A stretch of DNA of 64,000 nt. Origin: JALHNI01 sp965229305 (lineage in GTDB: Bacteria; Acidobacteriota; Terriglobia; Bryobacterales; Bryobacteraceae). The stretch lies in the NCBI GenBank assembly GCA_965229305.1, contig CBDDIZ010000042.1, forward strand, positions 62,001 to 126,000. The letters run 5' to 3'. The stretch's first letter is position 1; every line of letters begins with the position of its first letter. A model generated the notes under the pieces. That model did no database searches. It was not told where the DNA came from and saw nothing but the letters and a program-made list of their open reading frames with translations. The translations under genes were made by a program, and so were the position numbers. Shown one piece after another: positions 1 to 9,193 of this stretch.

Positions 1-2
1 AT

Positions 3-2399
3 AACTTCGCCCAATCCGGCGCCTTCTACAAACTCCAGCAGATCCCCTCGCTCAAGATCGATCACAACTTCAGCAACAGCAGCAAGATCTCAGGGTACTG
101 GGGCGCGCAGAACACCGATAAGTCGAACGGCGTCGATGGCCTCCCCGAAGTCCTCTCCCGCGTCCGCATCCAGAACATCCGCAGCACCACCGTGCGCGTC
201 AACTACGACCACACCTTGAAGCCCACGCTGCTCTTCCACCTGGGCGCCGGTTTCATTCGCTACAAGAACCCCGATACCGTGCCGCCCGTCAGTTCCCAAT
301 TCGACCTCACCCAACTCGGCATCACCGGCTCGCCCGGTACCGGCTTCCCCCGCATCAACGCCGTCGGCGATAGCGTCCTCGGCGGCATGGCCGTCGCCTT
401 CGGCACCGGCAACCGCCTGCTGATCTTCGACCAAAAGGCCACCGGCGTCGCCAACCTGAGTTGGATCAAGGGCAACCACACCTACAAGTTCGGCGGCGAC
501 TGGAAGCTCGAAACCACCACCCAGATCAACGAGAACAACCTCACGCCCACCTTCAACTTCAGCGGCTCCCAGACCGGACAACCGCTCTATGGGCAAGTCC
601 TCCCGACCGGGACCGGCGTGGGCAACGCCTACGCCAGCTTCCTGCTCGGCCTCTACGACAATGCCTCCTTCGGCAATCGAGCCGACCCGCAGAATCGCCG
701 CTCCTCCATCGCCTTCTTCGCTCAGGACACCTGGAAAGTCACCCGCAAGCTGACGCTCGATTACGGCCTCCGCTGGGACTACCAGGGGCCGCTCAAGGAA
801 CTCTGGGATCGCCAAGCCACCTTTAGCCCCACCACGCCGAACCCCAATGCCGCCGGCTTGCTCGGCGCCGTCATCTACGCCGGCTCTGGACCCGGCCGCT
901 GCAATTGCGACCTCGTTCCGTCCTATAAGAAGGCCTTCGCCCCCCGCTTGGGCGGCGCCTACCAGCTCAACCAGAAGACCGTCCTCCGCGCCGGCTGGGG
1001 CTTCGTCTACGGCCCGCTTTCGCCCACCGCCGTGGCTCCCTCCACCGCCAGCATGGGCTTCAACGTCATTAACTTCAACTCGCCGGGCAATGGCGTCTCC
1101 TCCGGCCTCATCTCCGCCCCCCTGCGCCTCGATCAGAACCTCCTCTACGGCGCCTCCTACGATCCCGGCTTGAACGTGATCTCCGGCGCCGCCGTCCAGG
1201 CCGCTCCCGCCCTGGTCGACGTCAATGGTGGCCGCCCCTCGCGCGTCAACCAGTGGAGCATCTCGCTCCAGCGCGAACTCGGCAAGAGCATCGTGGTCGA
1301 AGCCTCTTACCTCGGCAACCGCACCGTTTGGCAGAATGCCGGCGGCGGCGGCAATAGCGCCTACTCCGTCGGCAATCTGATCAACTACAACGCCGTCACC
1401 CCGCAAACGCTCGCGCGCTACGGCCTCCAGGACCTCACCAGTGCCAGCACCCGCGCCCTGCTCAACTCCACCATCACTTCCGCCGGCGCCGTCGCGGCCG
1501 GCTTCAAGCTGCCCTACCCCGGCTTCCCCACCAACGGCACCGTCCTCCAGAGTCTGCGGCCCTACCCGCAGTTCAGCAGCATCGGCCAGCTCTGGGCCCC
1601 GCTCGGCAAGACCTGGTACGACGCTTTCCAGATGAAGGTCACCAAGCGTTACTCCTACGGCCTCACCGCCACCTTCTCTTACGCCTTCTCGAAGACGCTC
1701 GACAACTCCACCAACTCCGGTAACATCTACGACCGGTCCAGCCTCAAGGGCCTCTCGCCCAATCACGTCCCCAACATCGCCAGCCTCAGCGTCAACTACA
1801 CCACGCAAGCCTACGGCTTCATGAAGCACAACAAGTGGGCGCGCGGCTTCCTCGCCGGCTGGAAGCTCGGCACCATCAGCACCTTCCAGAGCGGCGCCCT
1901 GCTGGCTGCTCCCGGCTCCAGCAACTCCATCGGCTCCTTCGTCGCCACCGGCTACACCCGCCAAGTGCGCGTTGCCGGCCAGCCCCTCTATCTGAAAGAC
2001 CCCAACTGCGGCTGCATCGACCCCACCCAGGAAACCATCCTCAATCCCGCCGCCTGGCAGGATCAGGCCGCCGGCGTCCCCGGCAGCAACATCACCTTCT
2101 ACGATGACTTCCGCGCCCAGCGCCGCCCCATCATCTCCGGCGGTCTCGGCAAAGAGTTCCGCATCAAGGAGCGAGTCGGCCTGAGCCTGCGGGCCGAGTT
2201 CTTCAACCTCTTCAACCAGAACCTCTCGCTCGCCGCTCCGTCCACCGGCAGCCCCGCGGTCCCGCCCACGCGCTCCGCGGCCGGCCTCCTCACGGGCGGC
2301 TTCGGCTTCCTCAACTACACGGGCATCGTCTCGAACAGCGTCAGCTCTTCGCTGCCCACGCCCCGCACCGGACAACTCGTCGCCCGCATCGAGTTCTAA
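3..2399 (+). CDS. Oar-like TonB-dependent receptor, C-terminal part (5' end outside window)
   Basis: The frame is open from the left edge of the window, so only about 798 C-terminal residues are seen. The visible part is outer-membrane beta-barrel sequence: alternating aromatic strands, repeated segments such as FAQDTWKVTRKLTLDYGLRWDY and FNLFNQN, and a C-terminal phenylalanine (RIEF) typical of barrels inserted by the BAM machinery. This pattern matches the acidobacterial Oar-like receptors, which normally start with a signal peptide, a carboxypeptidase-regulatory-like domain and a plug, all missing here because of the edge. The internal GTG at 192 is not the true start, because the frame continues upstream. 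The likely role is TonB-energised uptake of a large substrate such as glycan or siderophore; the substrate cannot be told. It is followed by a hairpin terminator. Confidence 0.9.
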   Translation, partial: NFAQSGAFYKLQQIPSLKIDHNFSNSSKISGYWGAQNTDKSNGVDGLPEVLSRVRIQNIRSTTVRVNYDHTLKPTLLFHLGAGFIRYKNPDTVPPVSSQFDLTQLGITGSPGTGFPRINAVGDSVLGGMAVAFGTGNRLLIFDQKATGVANLSWIKGNHTYKFGGDWKLETTTQINENNLTPTFNFSGSQTGQPLYGQVLPTGTGVGNAYASFLLGLYDNASFGNRADPQNRRSSIAFFAQDTWKVTRKLTLDYGLRWDYQGPLKELWDRQATFSPTTPNPNAAGLLGAVIYAGSGPGRCNCDLVPSYKKAFAPRLGGAYQLNQKTVLRAGWGFVYGPLSPTAVAPSTASMGFNVINFNSPGNGVSSGLISAPLRLDQNLLYGASYDPGLNVISGAAVQAAPALVDVNGGRPSRVNQWSISLQRELGKSIVVEASYLGNRTVWQNAGGGGNSAYSVGNLINYNAVTPQTLARYGLQDLTSASTRALLNSTITSAGAVAAGFKLPYPGFPTNGTVLQSLRPYPQFSSIGQLWAPLGKTWYDAFQMKVTKRYSYGLTATFSYAFSKTLDNSTNSGNIYDRSSLKGLSPNHVPNIASLSVNYTTQAYGFMKHNKWARGFLAGWKLGTISTFQSGALLAAPGSSNSIGSFVATGYTRQVRVAGQPLYLKDPNCGCIDPTQETILNPAAWQDQAAGVPGSNITFYDDFRAQRRPIISGGLGKEFRIKERVGLSLRAEFFNLFNQNLSLAAPSTGSPAVPPTRSAAGLLTGGFGFLNYTGIVSNSVSSSLPTPRTGQLVARIEF

Positions 2400-2419
2400 C
2401 CCACTCACCCAACACGACT

Positions 2420-2453
2420 AACGCCGGCCCCGCTCCCCAGCGCGGCCGGCGTT
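2420..2453 (+). terminator. GC-rich stem-loop after the TonB receptor
   Basis: A 10-bp stem, AACGCCGGCC with GGCCGGCGTT, closes over an inner CGCT-CCCC-AGCG stem-loop, with a single C-C mismatch between the two. It begins 20 bases after the receptor stop codon. There is no clear T tract after it, so Rho-independent termination is likely but not certain. Confidence 0.55.
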
Positions 2454-2494
2454 GTTGCGTGAACCGTACCGAAGCGGTCGTCATGCCGAGCTCA

Positions 2495-3337
2495 CTAGAA
2501 GAGCTCCTTACCCCTGCCTCCGAAATCCGGACGCCGCCCGCTCGCCAGCGCCGCCTCCCATTCAACCAACCGCTTCGCGCCCGGCGGCCACACCCTCGTC
2601 TTCTGCCATTCCGCCACATACTGTCTCACCGCTTCGAACTCGAGGCGATCCAGCAGCCGTTCTGCGAGAAACAGATTCGGCTCCATAATCAGGCTGGAGC
2701 TTCTCGGAATCACTTGCCCGGAACGCAGTAAGGACTTCTTCGCCTGAGCCACGTCCTGCAGCGCCAGGTACGCCGCGCCCTCCACCGTGTAGGCTTGACT
2801 CAGCCGCAAACGATCGAAGTCCCGCTTCGCGCCTGCTTCCAACCGCTCGATGACCGCCTTGGCGTGCTCCAGGGCCTCCGCATGCCGGCCCGTCTCGTAG
2901 GCCCTCTTCGCGAGGGTGTGCCGCGCCTCGATTGTCGGAGTCGCCTCCACGATCGCCTTCGCGTTGCGATAGCGCACCTCCGGCGGAGCGCTGCGGTCGC
3001 TATAGAACACCCCCACCTTCGCCGCTTCCAACGCGAACGCCATCCCCTTCCAGTCATGCGCCACGAACGCCGCCCGCATCTGCTGAAGCCAAGGGCCCGG
3101 CATCGCCTGGCCTTTGCCCGCCTTCCTCGCCGCCAACCGATCCTCCGGGGTGAAGCGCGCCCCGCTCGACTTCAACTCCGCTTCCATTGCTTCCAGCGTC
3201 GCCAACGCCCCTTGAAAGTTCGCCGCCGCCACTCTCGCTTCTGCTTGGGAAAGCAACTCCTCTAACATAGGCTGGCCCGCCACGATGTTCGCCGCATACA
3301 GCGCGCCCAGCAACGCCCATCGATAGAAGCGATTCAT
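2495..3337 (-). CDS. Secreted TPR-like protein of unknown function
   Basis: This 280-residue protein starts with a signal peptide (MNRFYRWALLGALYAANIVAG). The mature part is alanine-rich and helical, with several helix-turn-helix pairs resembling tetratricopeptide repeats, for example around ARHTLAKRAYETGRHAEAL and AQAKKSLLRSGQVIP. No catalytic motif is visible. The ATG is preceded by a good ribosome site (CAGGAG, 6-7 bases upstream), which fixes the start. It is convergent with the upstream receptor and divergent from the HAF-repeat gene. A periplasmic scaffold or accessory role is possible; the function is unknown. Confidence 0.75.
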   Translation of the reverse strand: MNRFYRWALLGALYAANIVAGQPMLEELLSQAEARVAAANFQGALATLEAMEAELKSSGARFTPEDRLAARKAGKGQAMPGPWLQQMRAAFVAHDWKGMAFALEAAKVGVFYSDRSAPPEVRYRNAKAIVEATPTIEARHTLAKRAYETGRHAEALEHAKAVIERLEAGAKRDFDRLRLSQAYTVEGAAYLALQDVAQAKKSLLRSGQVIPRSSSLIMEPNLFLAERLLDRLEFEAVRQYVAEWQKTRVWPPGAKRLVEWEAALASGRRPDFGGRGKELF

Positions 3338-3388
3338 GCCCGTTCTCCTGACTGGCTCGACTGCAGGTGACCTGATTCGGTAGCGCTG

Positions 3389-3416
3389 TTTGAATTGTAG
3401 ATTAAAACCATATAAT
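3389..3416 (+). promoter_or_regulatory. Candidate sigma-70 promoter for the HAF-repeat gene
   Basis: A perfect -10 hexamer TATAAT (3411-3416) is preceded by TTTGAA or TTGAAT 15-16 bases upstream, in an unusually AT-rich stretch of an otherwise GC-rich region. It lies 32 bases upstream of the ATG at 3449, so the expected transcript would have a leader of about 25 bases. Confidence 0.5.
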
Positions 3417-3448
3417 CCCTTTAGCCCCTCGCGCCGATACTCCCCTCA

Positions 3449-4534
3449 ATGCACCTACTCCCCAGGCTGCTCCTCGGCGCGTTCGCTGTACTCGCGCCCC
3501 TCGCCGCCGCCCCCATGTTCACCGTCGTCGACCTCGGCTCCCTCGACGGCCCCGGCGGCTTCAGTCTCGCCACCGCCGTCAATAGCTTTGGCCAGGTCAC
3601 CGGCCTCAGCTCCGTCAATGGCGAAGTCCATGCCTTCTTCTGGGACGGCACGCAGATGAACGACCTCGGCCACCTGGGTGGCGGAATGAGCTTCGGCTGG
3701 GGGCTGAACAACCTGGGCCGTGTCGCGGGCGACAGCAATGACGCCAATGGCAACACCCTGGCTTTCGTGTGGAACGGCTCGACGATGCAATCCATCGGCA
3801 CCCTCGGCGGCTCTTACAGCTCCGCGATCGGCATCAACGACTCCGGCCACGCCACCGGCGAAAGCGACCTCAGCGACGACGTCGACACCGAAACCCATGC
3901 CTTCTATTGGAACGGCGCCACCATGCAGGACCTGGGCACCCTCGGCGGTACCTTCAGCCACGGCCACGCCATCAACAACGCCGGCTGGGTCACCGGCTGG
4001 TCCGAAATCGCCTGCGGCTGCGTCCGCGCCTTCATCTGGGACGGCACCCAGATGGTGGACCTCGGCACTCTCACCGGCGGCGACGAGAGCTTCGGCCTCG
4101 CCATCAACGACCTGGGACACGTGGCCGGCTACGCCACCGACGTCAACTTCGACGAGCATGCCTTCTACTGGGACGGCACCACCATGCACGACTTAGGCGC
4201 CCTCGACGGCTACGCCAGCAAGGCTTTCGGGATCAACAACGCTGGTCAGATCGTCGGCTCCATCGATGGCTCCCGGGGCTTCTACTGGGATGGCAACGCC
4301 ATGTGGGACTTGAACGACCTGCTGGGTCCGGACTCCACCACCTACATCCTGGACGCTCAAAGCATCAACAGCTCCGGCCAAATCGCCGCCACCGCCATGA
4401 TCGATGGCGTGCCGCACGCCGTGCTGCTCACCCCCACCTCCGAAGTTCCCGAACCTGGCACCTGGGCTCTGATGCTCAGCGCTACCGCCGTTCTGGTCTA
4501 CCGCCGCCGCGACCAATCCGCGCCGAATCGCTAG
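3449..4534 (+). CDS. HAF-repeat extracellular protein with PEP-CTERM anchor
   Basis: The 361-residue protein has an N-terminal signal peptide (residues 1-20) and then six or so repeats of the HAF type, each built on the pattern HAF-x-WDG-x-x-M-x-DLG-x-LGG, separated by segments like INNAGQIVG. Such repeats form a beta-propeller-like extracellular domain of unknown ligand. The C-terminus has the sorting signal VPEPGTWALM, then a hydrophobic helix and the basic tail YRRRDQ. This is the PEP-CTERM signal recognised by exosortase, so the protein is probably processed and exported to the surface or exopolysaccharide matrix. A near-consensus promoter lies just upstream. The neighbouring sulfatase follows after 54 bases, but no functional link is proven. 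Confidence 0.88.
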   Translation: MHLLPRLLLGAFAVLAPLAAAPMFTVVDLGSLDGPGGFSLATAVNSFGQVTGLSSVNGEVHAFFWDGTQMNDLGHLGGGMSFGWGLNNLGRVAGDSNDANGNTLAFVWNGSTMQSIGTLGGSYSSAIGINDSGHATGESDLSDDVDTETHAFYWNGATMQDLGTLGGTFSHGHAINNAGWVTGWSEIACGCVRAFIWDGTQMVDLGTLTGGDESFGLAINDLGHVAGYATDVNFDEHAFYWDGTTMHDLGALDGYASKAFGINNAGQIVGSIDGSRGFYWDGNAMWDLNDLLGPDSTTYILDAQSINSSGQIAATAMIDGVPHAVLLTPTSEVPEPGTWALMLSATAVLVYRRRDQSAPNR

Positions 4535-4588
4535 CGACTTCTGCCCCCGCACGGACCGGCTTCGCCGTTTCCGCCATATGATAAGGCC

Positions 4589-5956
4589 GTGCCCCTCGAA
4601 CGCCGCGCCTTCCTCCAAACGACTGTCGCCGCCACCGCCGCCCACGCGGCCGCACCCACCCCGCCGCCTAACATCCTCTTCCTCTTTCCGGACCAGCTCC
4701 GCCACGACTTCATCCAGCCCCACGCCACCCTCCCCGTCCGCACCCCCCACCTCCAACGCCTCGCCGCCCAAGGCCTTCGCTTCACCCGCGCCGTCACCCC
4801 CGCTCCCCTCTGCGCCCCCGCCCGCGCCTGCCTCGCCTCCGGCCTCGAATACGATCGCTGCCGCGTCCCCTCCAACCGCGAAAACTACCCCCTCGACCAA
4901 ACCACCGTCTACCAGCTCCTCCGCTCCGCCGGCTATCACGTCATGGGCTGCGGCAAGTTCGACCTCCACAAACCCGAACTCGACTGGGGCCTCGACGGCC
5001 GGCGCCTCATCCGCGACTGGGGCTTCTCTGACGGCATCGACAACGAAGGCAAACACGACGGCACCCGCGCCTTCACCCAGGCCGGCCGTCCCAAAGGTCC
5101 GTTCCTCGCCTATCTCGACAGTCTCGGCCTTGCCCACGCCCACGTCGAAGACTACGAACGCCGCAAAAGCAAAGTCGACACCTTCTCCACCCCCCTCCCC
5201 GACGCCTCTTACGGCGACAACTGGATCGCCCGCAACGGGCTCGCCCTCCTCGATGCCGCCCCGCGGAACAAACCGTGGTTCCTCCAGGTCAACTTCAACG
5301 GCCCCCACGATCCCTGGGACATCACCGCCCGCATGGAAAAGCGCTGGCGCGGCGTCGCGTTCCCGCCCCCCAACCGCTCCACCGAATTCACCCCCGCCCA
5401 GCACCAGCTCGTCCGGCAGAACTACGCCGCCATGATCGAGAACATTGACCGCCTGGTCGGTGACTTCGTCGCCAAGGTCAAACAACGCGGCGAAGCCGCC
5501 AACACCCTCATCGTCTTTGCCAGCGACCACGGCGAAATGCTCGGGGACCACAACCTCTGGAACAAACGCCACCCCTACCAGGCCTCCGCCGGCGTCCCCC
5601 TCATCGCCCACGGACCCGGCGTCAAACCCGGCCTCACCCTTCACGACCCCGCCACCACGCTCGACCTCACCGCCACCTTCCTCGACTACGCCGGCGTCCC
5701 CCGCCCGGAGAACATGGACAGCCGTTCCCTCCGTCCCGTCTTCGCCGGCAACCGCGCCGCCCTCCGCCCCCACGTCTTCAGCGGCATGGACGACTGGCGC
5801 CTCGTCCTCGAAGGCTCCTACAAATACATCCAAGGCTGGCAGCGCGCCGGCACCCCCCTCCTCTTCGACCTCGCCCAGGACCCCCACGAAAACACCAACC
5901 TCGCCTCCCGCGACCCCCAACGCGTCCAACGCCTCGCCCGCCTACTGCGGAGATAA
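4589..5956 (+). CDS. Tat-exported sulfatase (formylglycine type)
   Basis: This is a 455-residue type I sulfatase. Residues 1-22 hold a twin-arginine-like leader (ERRAFLQTT followed by an alanine-rich stretch). The catalytic signature CAPAR at residues 75-79 fits C-x-P-x-R, in which the cysteine is converted to formylglycine. The metal-binding start of the fold is seen in NILFLFPDQLRHD, and a later ASDHGEMLGDH carries the conserved Asp-His pair. The protein should hydrolyse sulfate esters in the periplasm, probably from polysaccharides. The GTG at 4589 is chosen because it places the Tat-like leader at the N-terminus. The long antisense open frame across it is a shadow of C-rich codon use. Confidence 0.9.
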   Translation: MPLERRAFLQTTVAATAAHAAAPTPPPNILFLFPDQLRHDFIQPHATLPVRTPHLQRLAAQGLRFTRAVTPAPLCAPARACLASGLEYDRCRVPSNRENYPLDQTTVYQLLRSAGYHVMGCGKFDLHKPELDWGLDGRRLIRDWGFSDGIDNEGKHDGTRAFTQAGRPKGPFLAYLDSLGLAHAHVEDYERRKSKVDTFSTPLPDASYGDNWIARNGLALLDAAPRNKPWFLQVNFNGPHDPWDITARMEKRWRGVAFPPPNRSTEFTPAQHQLVRQNYAAMIENIDRLVGDFVAKVKQRGEAANTLIVFASDHGEMLGDHNLWNKRHPYQASAGVPLIAHGPGVKPGLTLHDPATTLDLTATFLDYAGVPRPENMDSRSLRPVFAGNRAALRPHVFSGMDDWRLVLEGSYKYIQGWQRAGTPLLFDLAQDPHENTNLASRDPQRVQRLARLLRR

Positions 5957-5993
5957 GGGAAGCGATCGCCTCTCCCACGCACCCTTGCATGGT

Positions 5994-6027
5994 CTACTGC
6001 GATGTAGTAGGATCTACCGTAAGGTAG
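5994..6027. promoter_or_regulatory. BlaI/MecI-type operator, two dyads abutting the start codon
   Basis: Two adjacent inverted repeats are visible: CTACT-N7-AGTAG (5994-6010) and CTACC-N4-GGTAG (6014-6027). The second ends three bases before the ATG of the BlaI-like gene. BlaI/MecI repressors bind TAC-rich/GTA-rich dyads as dimers, so this is the expected autorepression site. Its position implies that bound repressor blocks the initiation region itself. Confidence 0.7.
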
Positions 6028-6030
6028 TAG

Positions 6031-6408
6031 ATGACGCCCAAACTCAGCAAACTCGACCTCCAAGTCCTCGAAGCCCTCTGGTCCCTCGGCAAAGGCTCCA
6101 TCCGCGAAATCCACGAGCTCTTCCCCGACCCCAAACCCGCCTACACCACCATTCAAACGATCGTCAATCGGCTCGAAGCCAAGCAAGCCGTCCGCCGTGT
6201 CCGCAAGATCAGCAACGCCCATATCTTCGAACCCACCGTCGCTCGCGACGTCGCCCGCAACCGCCTCCTCGACGAAATCCTCAGCTTCTTCGGCGGCCGC
6301 GCTCAGCCGATGATGGCCCAACTTGCCGAAGCCGGCAAACTCACCCTCGAGGATGTCCGCGAACTCGAAAAGACCATCCAGCAATTGGAGAAAGGCAAAG
6401 CCAAATGA
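6031..6408 (+). CDS. BlaI/MecI/CopY-family transcriptional repressor
   Basis: A 125-residue protein with the N-terminal winged helix of the BlaI family. The signature LSKLDLQVLEALWSLG opens the domain, and YTTIQTIVNRLEAKQAVRRV is the recognition helix and wing. The C-terminal helices (about 80-125) would dimerise and carry the site cut by the partner protease. It directly precedes an M56 (BlaR1-type) membrane protease with which it overlaps, the standard two-gene sensor/repressor arrangement. The double dyad touching its start codon suggests autoregulation. No strong ribosome site is separate from the operator. Confidence 0.92.
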   Translation: MTPKLSKLDLQVLEALWSLGKGSIREIHELFPDPKPAYTTIQTIVNRLEAKQAVRRVRKISNAHIFEPTVARDVARNRLLDEILSFFGGRAQPMMAQLAEAGKLTLEDVRELEKTIQQLEKGKAK

Positions 6409-8093
6409 TGAACCATCTCTGGCAGTCCACCCTCTTCGCCGTCGCCGTCGGCCTGCTCACCCTCGCCTTCCGGCGTCACCGCGCGGCGATCCGCTACGCC
6501 CTCTGGCTCGCTGCCTCGCTCAAGTTCCTCCTTCCCTTCGCTCCGTTAATGGATCTCGGCGCCCACTTGCCGCCCCCCGCCGTCGCTTCTCCGGCGCTGA
6601 CGCTCGCCGCTCTCCAAACGGCTCAACCCTTCCGGGAACCCATAGCCTTCGCCGCCGCCCCCGAGCCCACCAACTGGCTTCCGACGCTTCTCTGGGCCTG
6701 CGGCTTCGCAGTGGTGGTGGTCGTTCGCCTGCGCGGTTGGCGCACCATCCGGGCCGCCGTCCGCGCCGGCACCACCCTCTCTCTTCCCGTGCCGATCGCC
6801 GTCCGCTCTACCCCCGGTCTGCTCGAACCCGGTGTCGTCGGCATCTGGAAGCCCGTCCTCCTACTCCCCGCCGGACTCCTCAATCGCCTCACGCCGCCCC
6901 AACTCCAAAGCGTTCTCGCCCACGAGCTGTGCCACGTTCGCCGTCGCGACAACCTCACCGCCGCCCTGCACATGTTGGTCGAAGCCCTCTTCTGGTTTCA
7001 CCCCGTTGTCTGGTGGATCGGCGCCCGCTTGATCGAAGAACGCGAGCGCGCCTGCGACGAAACCGTCGTCAGCCAAGGCCATCAGCCGCAGGTCTACGCC
7101 CACGCCATCCTCGGCATCTGCAAGCATTATGTCGAGTCCCCCCTGGCCTGCGCCGCCGGCGTCACCGGGGCGAACCTCAAGCGTCGTGTCTCCCTCATCC
7201 TGGCCGATCGCCGCTCTCACCGCTTGGACCTGATCAGGAAGCTCGCGCTGGCCGCAGCCGCCCTGGCGGCCGTCTCTCTTCCCATCGCCCTCGGCGTCGC
7301 GCAGTCCGTCCCCCGCTTCGACGTCGCCTCCATTCGGCCCTGCCACGTGGAACCGGGCCGTCTGATGGGCGGAGGCCCCACCTCCCCCGGGCGCCTCATG
7401 ATCGACTGCACTCCTCTGGTCGATGAACGCCACCTCGGCCTGATCCAGCGCGCCTATGTCCGCTTCGCCCAAGGGCGTGCCGGCCTCAATAACATCATCC
7501 CCATCGTCGGTGGCCCCGCCTGGATGCGCTCCGAACACTTTCAGATCCAAGCTACTGCCGAAGGTCAACCTTCGCCCGCCCTCATGCAAGGACCCATGCT
7601 TCAAGTCCTGCTCGAGGACCGTTTCAAACTCCGGCTCCACCGCGAAACCCGGCAAATGCCGGTCTACGGCCTGACTCTCGCTAAAGGCGGCCCCAAGCTC
7701 AAGCCCTTCGTCCCGGGTACCTGCCTCGACCTCCCGCGCGACCTCGCCGGTCCCCCTCCACCCCCACCCGCTGGAGCCGCCTACTGCCGCATGCTCGTCA
7801 AATTCAACCCGCCCGCCATCGTCGCCGAAGGCGCTAACCTCGACCAGCTCCTCAGCCTCCTCAACCTCGTCCTGGACCGCCCCGCTCTCAACCAAACCGG
7901 CCTCACCGGCCGTTTCTCCATCAACCTCAAGTTCTCCGCCGAAGGCACCCAACTTCCCCCTAACCCGGACTCCGCTAGCCTTCCCTCCGTCTTCACGGCG
8001 ATCCAGGAACAGCTCGGCCTCCGCCTCACCTCCACCCGCGGCCCGCGCGAGTTCATCGTCATCGACCACCTCGAGCGTCCTTCGGAGAACTAG
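6405..8093 (+). CDS. M56 (BlaR1-like) membrane metalloprotease fused to a TIGR03435 domain
   Basis: The start is the ATG at 6405 (or the next codon), overlapping the repressor stop; upstream in-frame codons belong to a shadow of the sulfatase and repressor genes. The 562-residue protein has hydrophobic helices near residues 5-22, 28-48 and 90-105, then the zinc motif HELCH (173-177) and the downstream ERERACDE element of M56 peptidases. After a further transmembrane helix (about 275-300), residues 302-560 form a TIGR03435 domain (FDVASIRPC, LLEDRFKLRLHRETRQMPVY), a family common in soil acidobacteria. BlaR1 proteins usually carry a penicillin-binding sensor at this place. TIGR03435 is therefore a candidate sensor domain that triggers cleavage of the BlaI partner. 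Confidence 0.9.
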   Translation: MMNHLWQSTLFAVAVGLLTLAFRRHRAAIRYALWLAASLKFLLPFAPLMDLGAHLPPPAVASPALTLAALQTAQPFREPIAFAAAPEPTNWLPTLLWACGFAVVVVVRLRGWRTIRAAVRAGTTLSLPVPIAVRSTPGLLEPGVVGIWKPVLLLPAGLLNRLTPPQLQSVLAHELCHVRRRDNLTAALHMLVEALFWFHPVVWWIGARLIEERERACDETVVSQGHQPQVYAHAILGICKHYVESPLACAAGVTGANLKRRVSLILADRRSHRLDLIRKLALAAAALAAVSLPIALGVAQSVPRFDVASIRPCHVEPGRLMGGGPTSPGRLMIDCTPLVDERHLGLIQRAYVRFAQGRAGLNNIIPIVGGPAWMRSEHFQIQATAEGQPSPALMQGPMLQVLLEDRFKLRLHRETRQMPVYGLTLAKGGPKLKPFVPGTCLDLPRDLAGPPPPPPAGAAYCRMLVKFNPPAIVAEGANLDQLLSLLNLVLDRPALNQTGLTGRFSINLKFSAEGTQLPPNPDSASLPSVFTAIQEQLGLRLTSTRGPREFIVIDHLERPSEN

Positions 8094-8393
8094 CCCGTCG
8101 CCGGGAAGGTGCCCGATTAGAGCTCTTCTTTTACTCCTCGTCCACGTCGCAGCACTCCTGTCAATTGCTGGGTCAACGGCGAACCCCACCGCGTCTCGAG
8201 TTCGGTCAACTTGCGACTGTGGCGATTCGCTTTCGCTCCGGGCGTCCCATGAAGCAGTTACCCATCACCCCCTCTCCCTCGAACTCTGCACCCGCGGCCT
8301 CCCCCCCCACTTCGCCATCCTCCGCTACCCTAAGAGCACCTGGGTCGGCCTGCTCCCCCGTCGTGCCGTCGCCCTTCACCCCAAGGAGACTCC
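8094..8393. other. Intergenic stretch, no gene recognised
   Basis: There are 300 bases between the M56 gene and the SDR gene. A short open stretch reads as HFAILRYPKSTWVGLL before the SDR start, but no start codon or family could be assigned. It may be a gene remnant. Confidence 0.4.
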
Positions 8394-9138
8394 ATGGCTC
8401 AACTCACCAACAAACGCGCCCTCATCACCGGCGGCGCCAGCGGCATCGGACTCGAAACCGCCCGCCCTCTTTGTCGCCGAAGGAGCCCGCGTCGCCATCA
8501 CGGCCCGCAGCGCCGCCTCCTTTGCGGCCGTCCGTCAGGAGTTCGGCGACGCCGTCCTCTGCCTCACCGCCGATGCAGCTTCCGCCGACCAGACGGCCCT
8601 CGCCGCCCAAATCCAAAGCGCCTTCGGACAACTCGACGTCCTTTTCCTGAACGCCGGCATCGCCGAGCTGAAGCCGGTCGAAGCCTGGACTCCCGAAGCC
8701 TTCGACCACACCATCCGCACCAACCTCAGCGGCCCCTTCTTCCTCATCCAGGCTCTCCTCCCGCTCTTTGCGAACCCGGCCTCCCTCATCCTCAACGCCT
8801 CCATCAACGCCCACCTCGGCATGCCCAACACCAGCGTCTATGGCGCCAGCAAAGCCGCCCTGCTCTCCCTCGCCCGCACCCTCTCCGGCGAACTGATTGG
8901 CCGCGGCATCCGGGTCAACGCCGTCAGTCCCGGCCCCATTGAAACGCCGCTCTACTCCAAGCTCGGCCTCTCCGCCCAGCAACTCGACAGCGTCGCCGCT
9001 TCGCTGCAAAGTCAGGTGCCCGCGCATCGCTTCGGCCGCCCTCGCGAAGTCGCCAGCGCTGTCGCCTATCTCGCCTCCGATGATTCCGCTTACATGGTCG
9101 GCAGTGAGATGATCATCGACGGCGGCCTGAACTTCTAA
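8394..9138 (+). pseudogene. SDR-family oxidoreductase with a single-base frameshift
   Basis: The N-terminus (MAQLTNKRALITGGASGIGL) starts at an ATG with a strong AAGGAG site five bases upstream and carries the cofactor motif GGASGIG. The frame is lost near 8466. One extra C in the stretch GCCCGCCCTCTTT moves the rest to another frame, where it continues without stops: LFVAEGARVAITAR, then LNAGIAEL, the catalytic Ser-Tyr-Lys set (NASINAH, then SVYGASKAALL), VSPGPIETP and the end DGGLNF at 9138. Joined, the product is about 247 residues, the normal SDR length, with all catalytic residues. It would be an NAD(P)H-dependent dehydrogenase/reductase of unknown substrate. The lack of any other damage suggests a very recent mutation or a sequence error. 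Confidence 0.85.
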
Positions 9139-9193
9139 CCGATTCGCCCAACCGGCACCCCGTGATAAACTCGGCATCGAGTATTCCCCCACC

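Noticed and set aside
90..2408. Long minus-strand open frame of 772 codons opposite the TonB receptor
   Set aside because: Its product is a low-complexity Gly/Ala/Glu/Val-rich sequence caused by C-rich third positions of the real gene. The plus strand carries clear receptor motifs.
4193..5929. 578-codon minus-strand frame opposite the HAF gene and sulfatase
   Set aside because: It spans two real genes, has the same shadow composition and no recognisable domain.
5445..6404. N-terminal 320 codons of the open frame leading into the M56 gene
   Set aside because: They lie out of phase over the sulfatase and repressor genes and are low-complexity. The M56 protein starts at 6405 by helix pattern and overlap.
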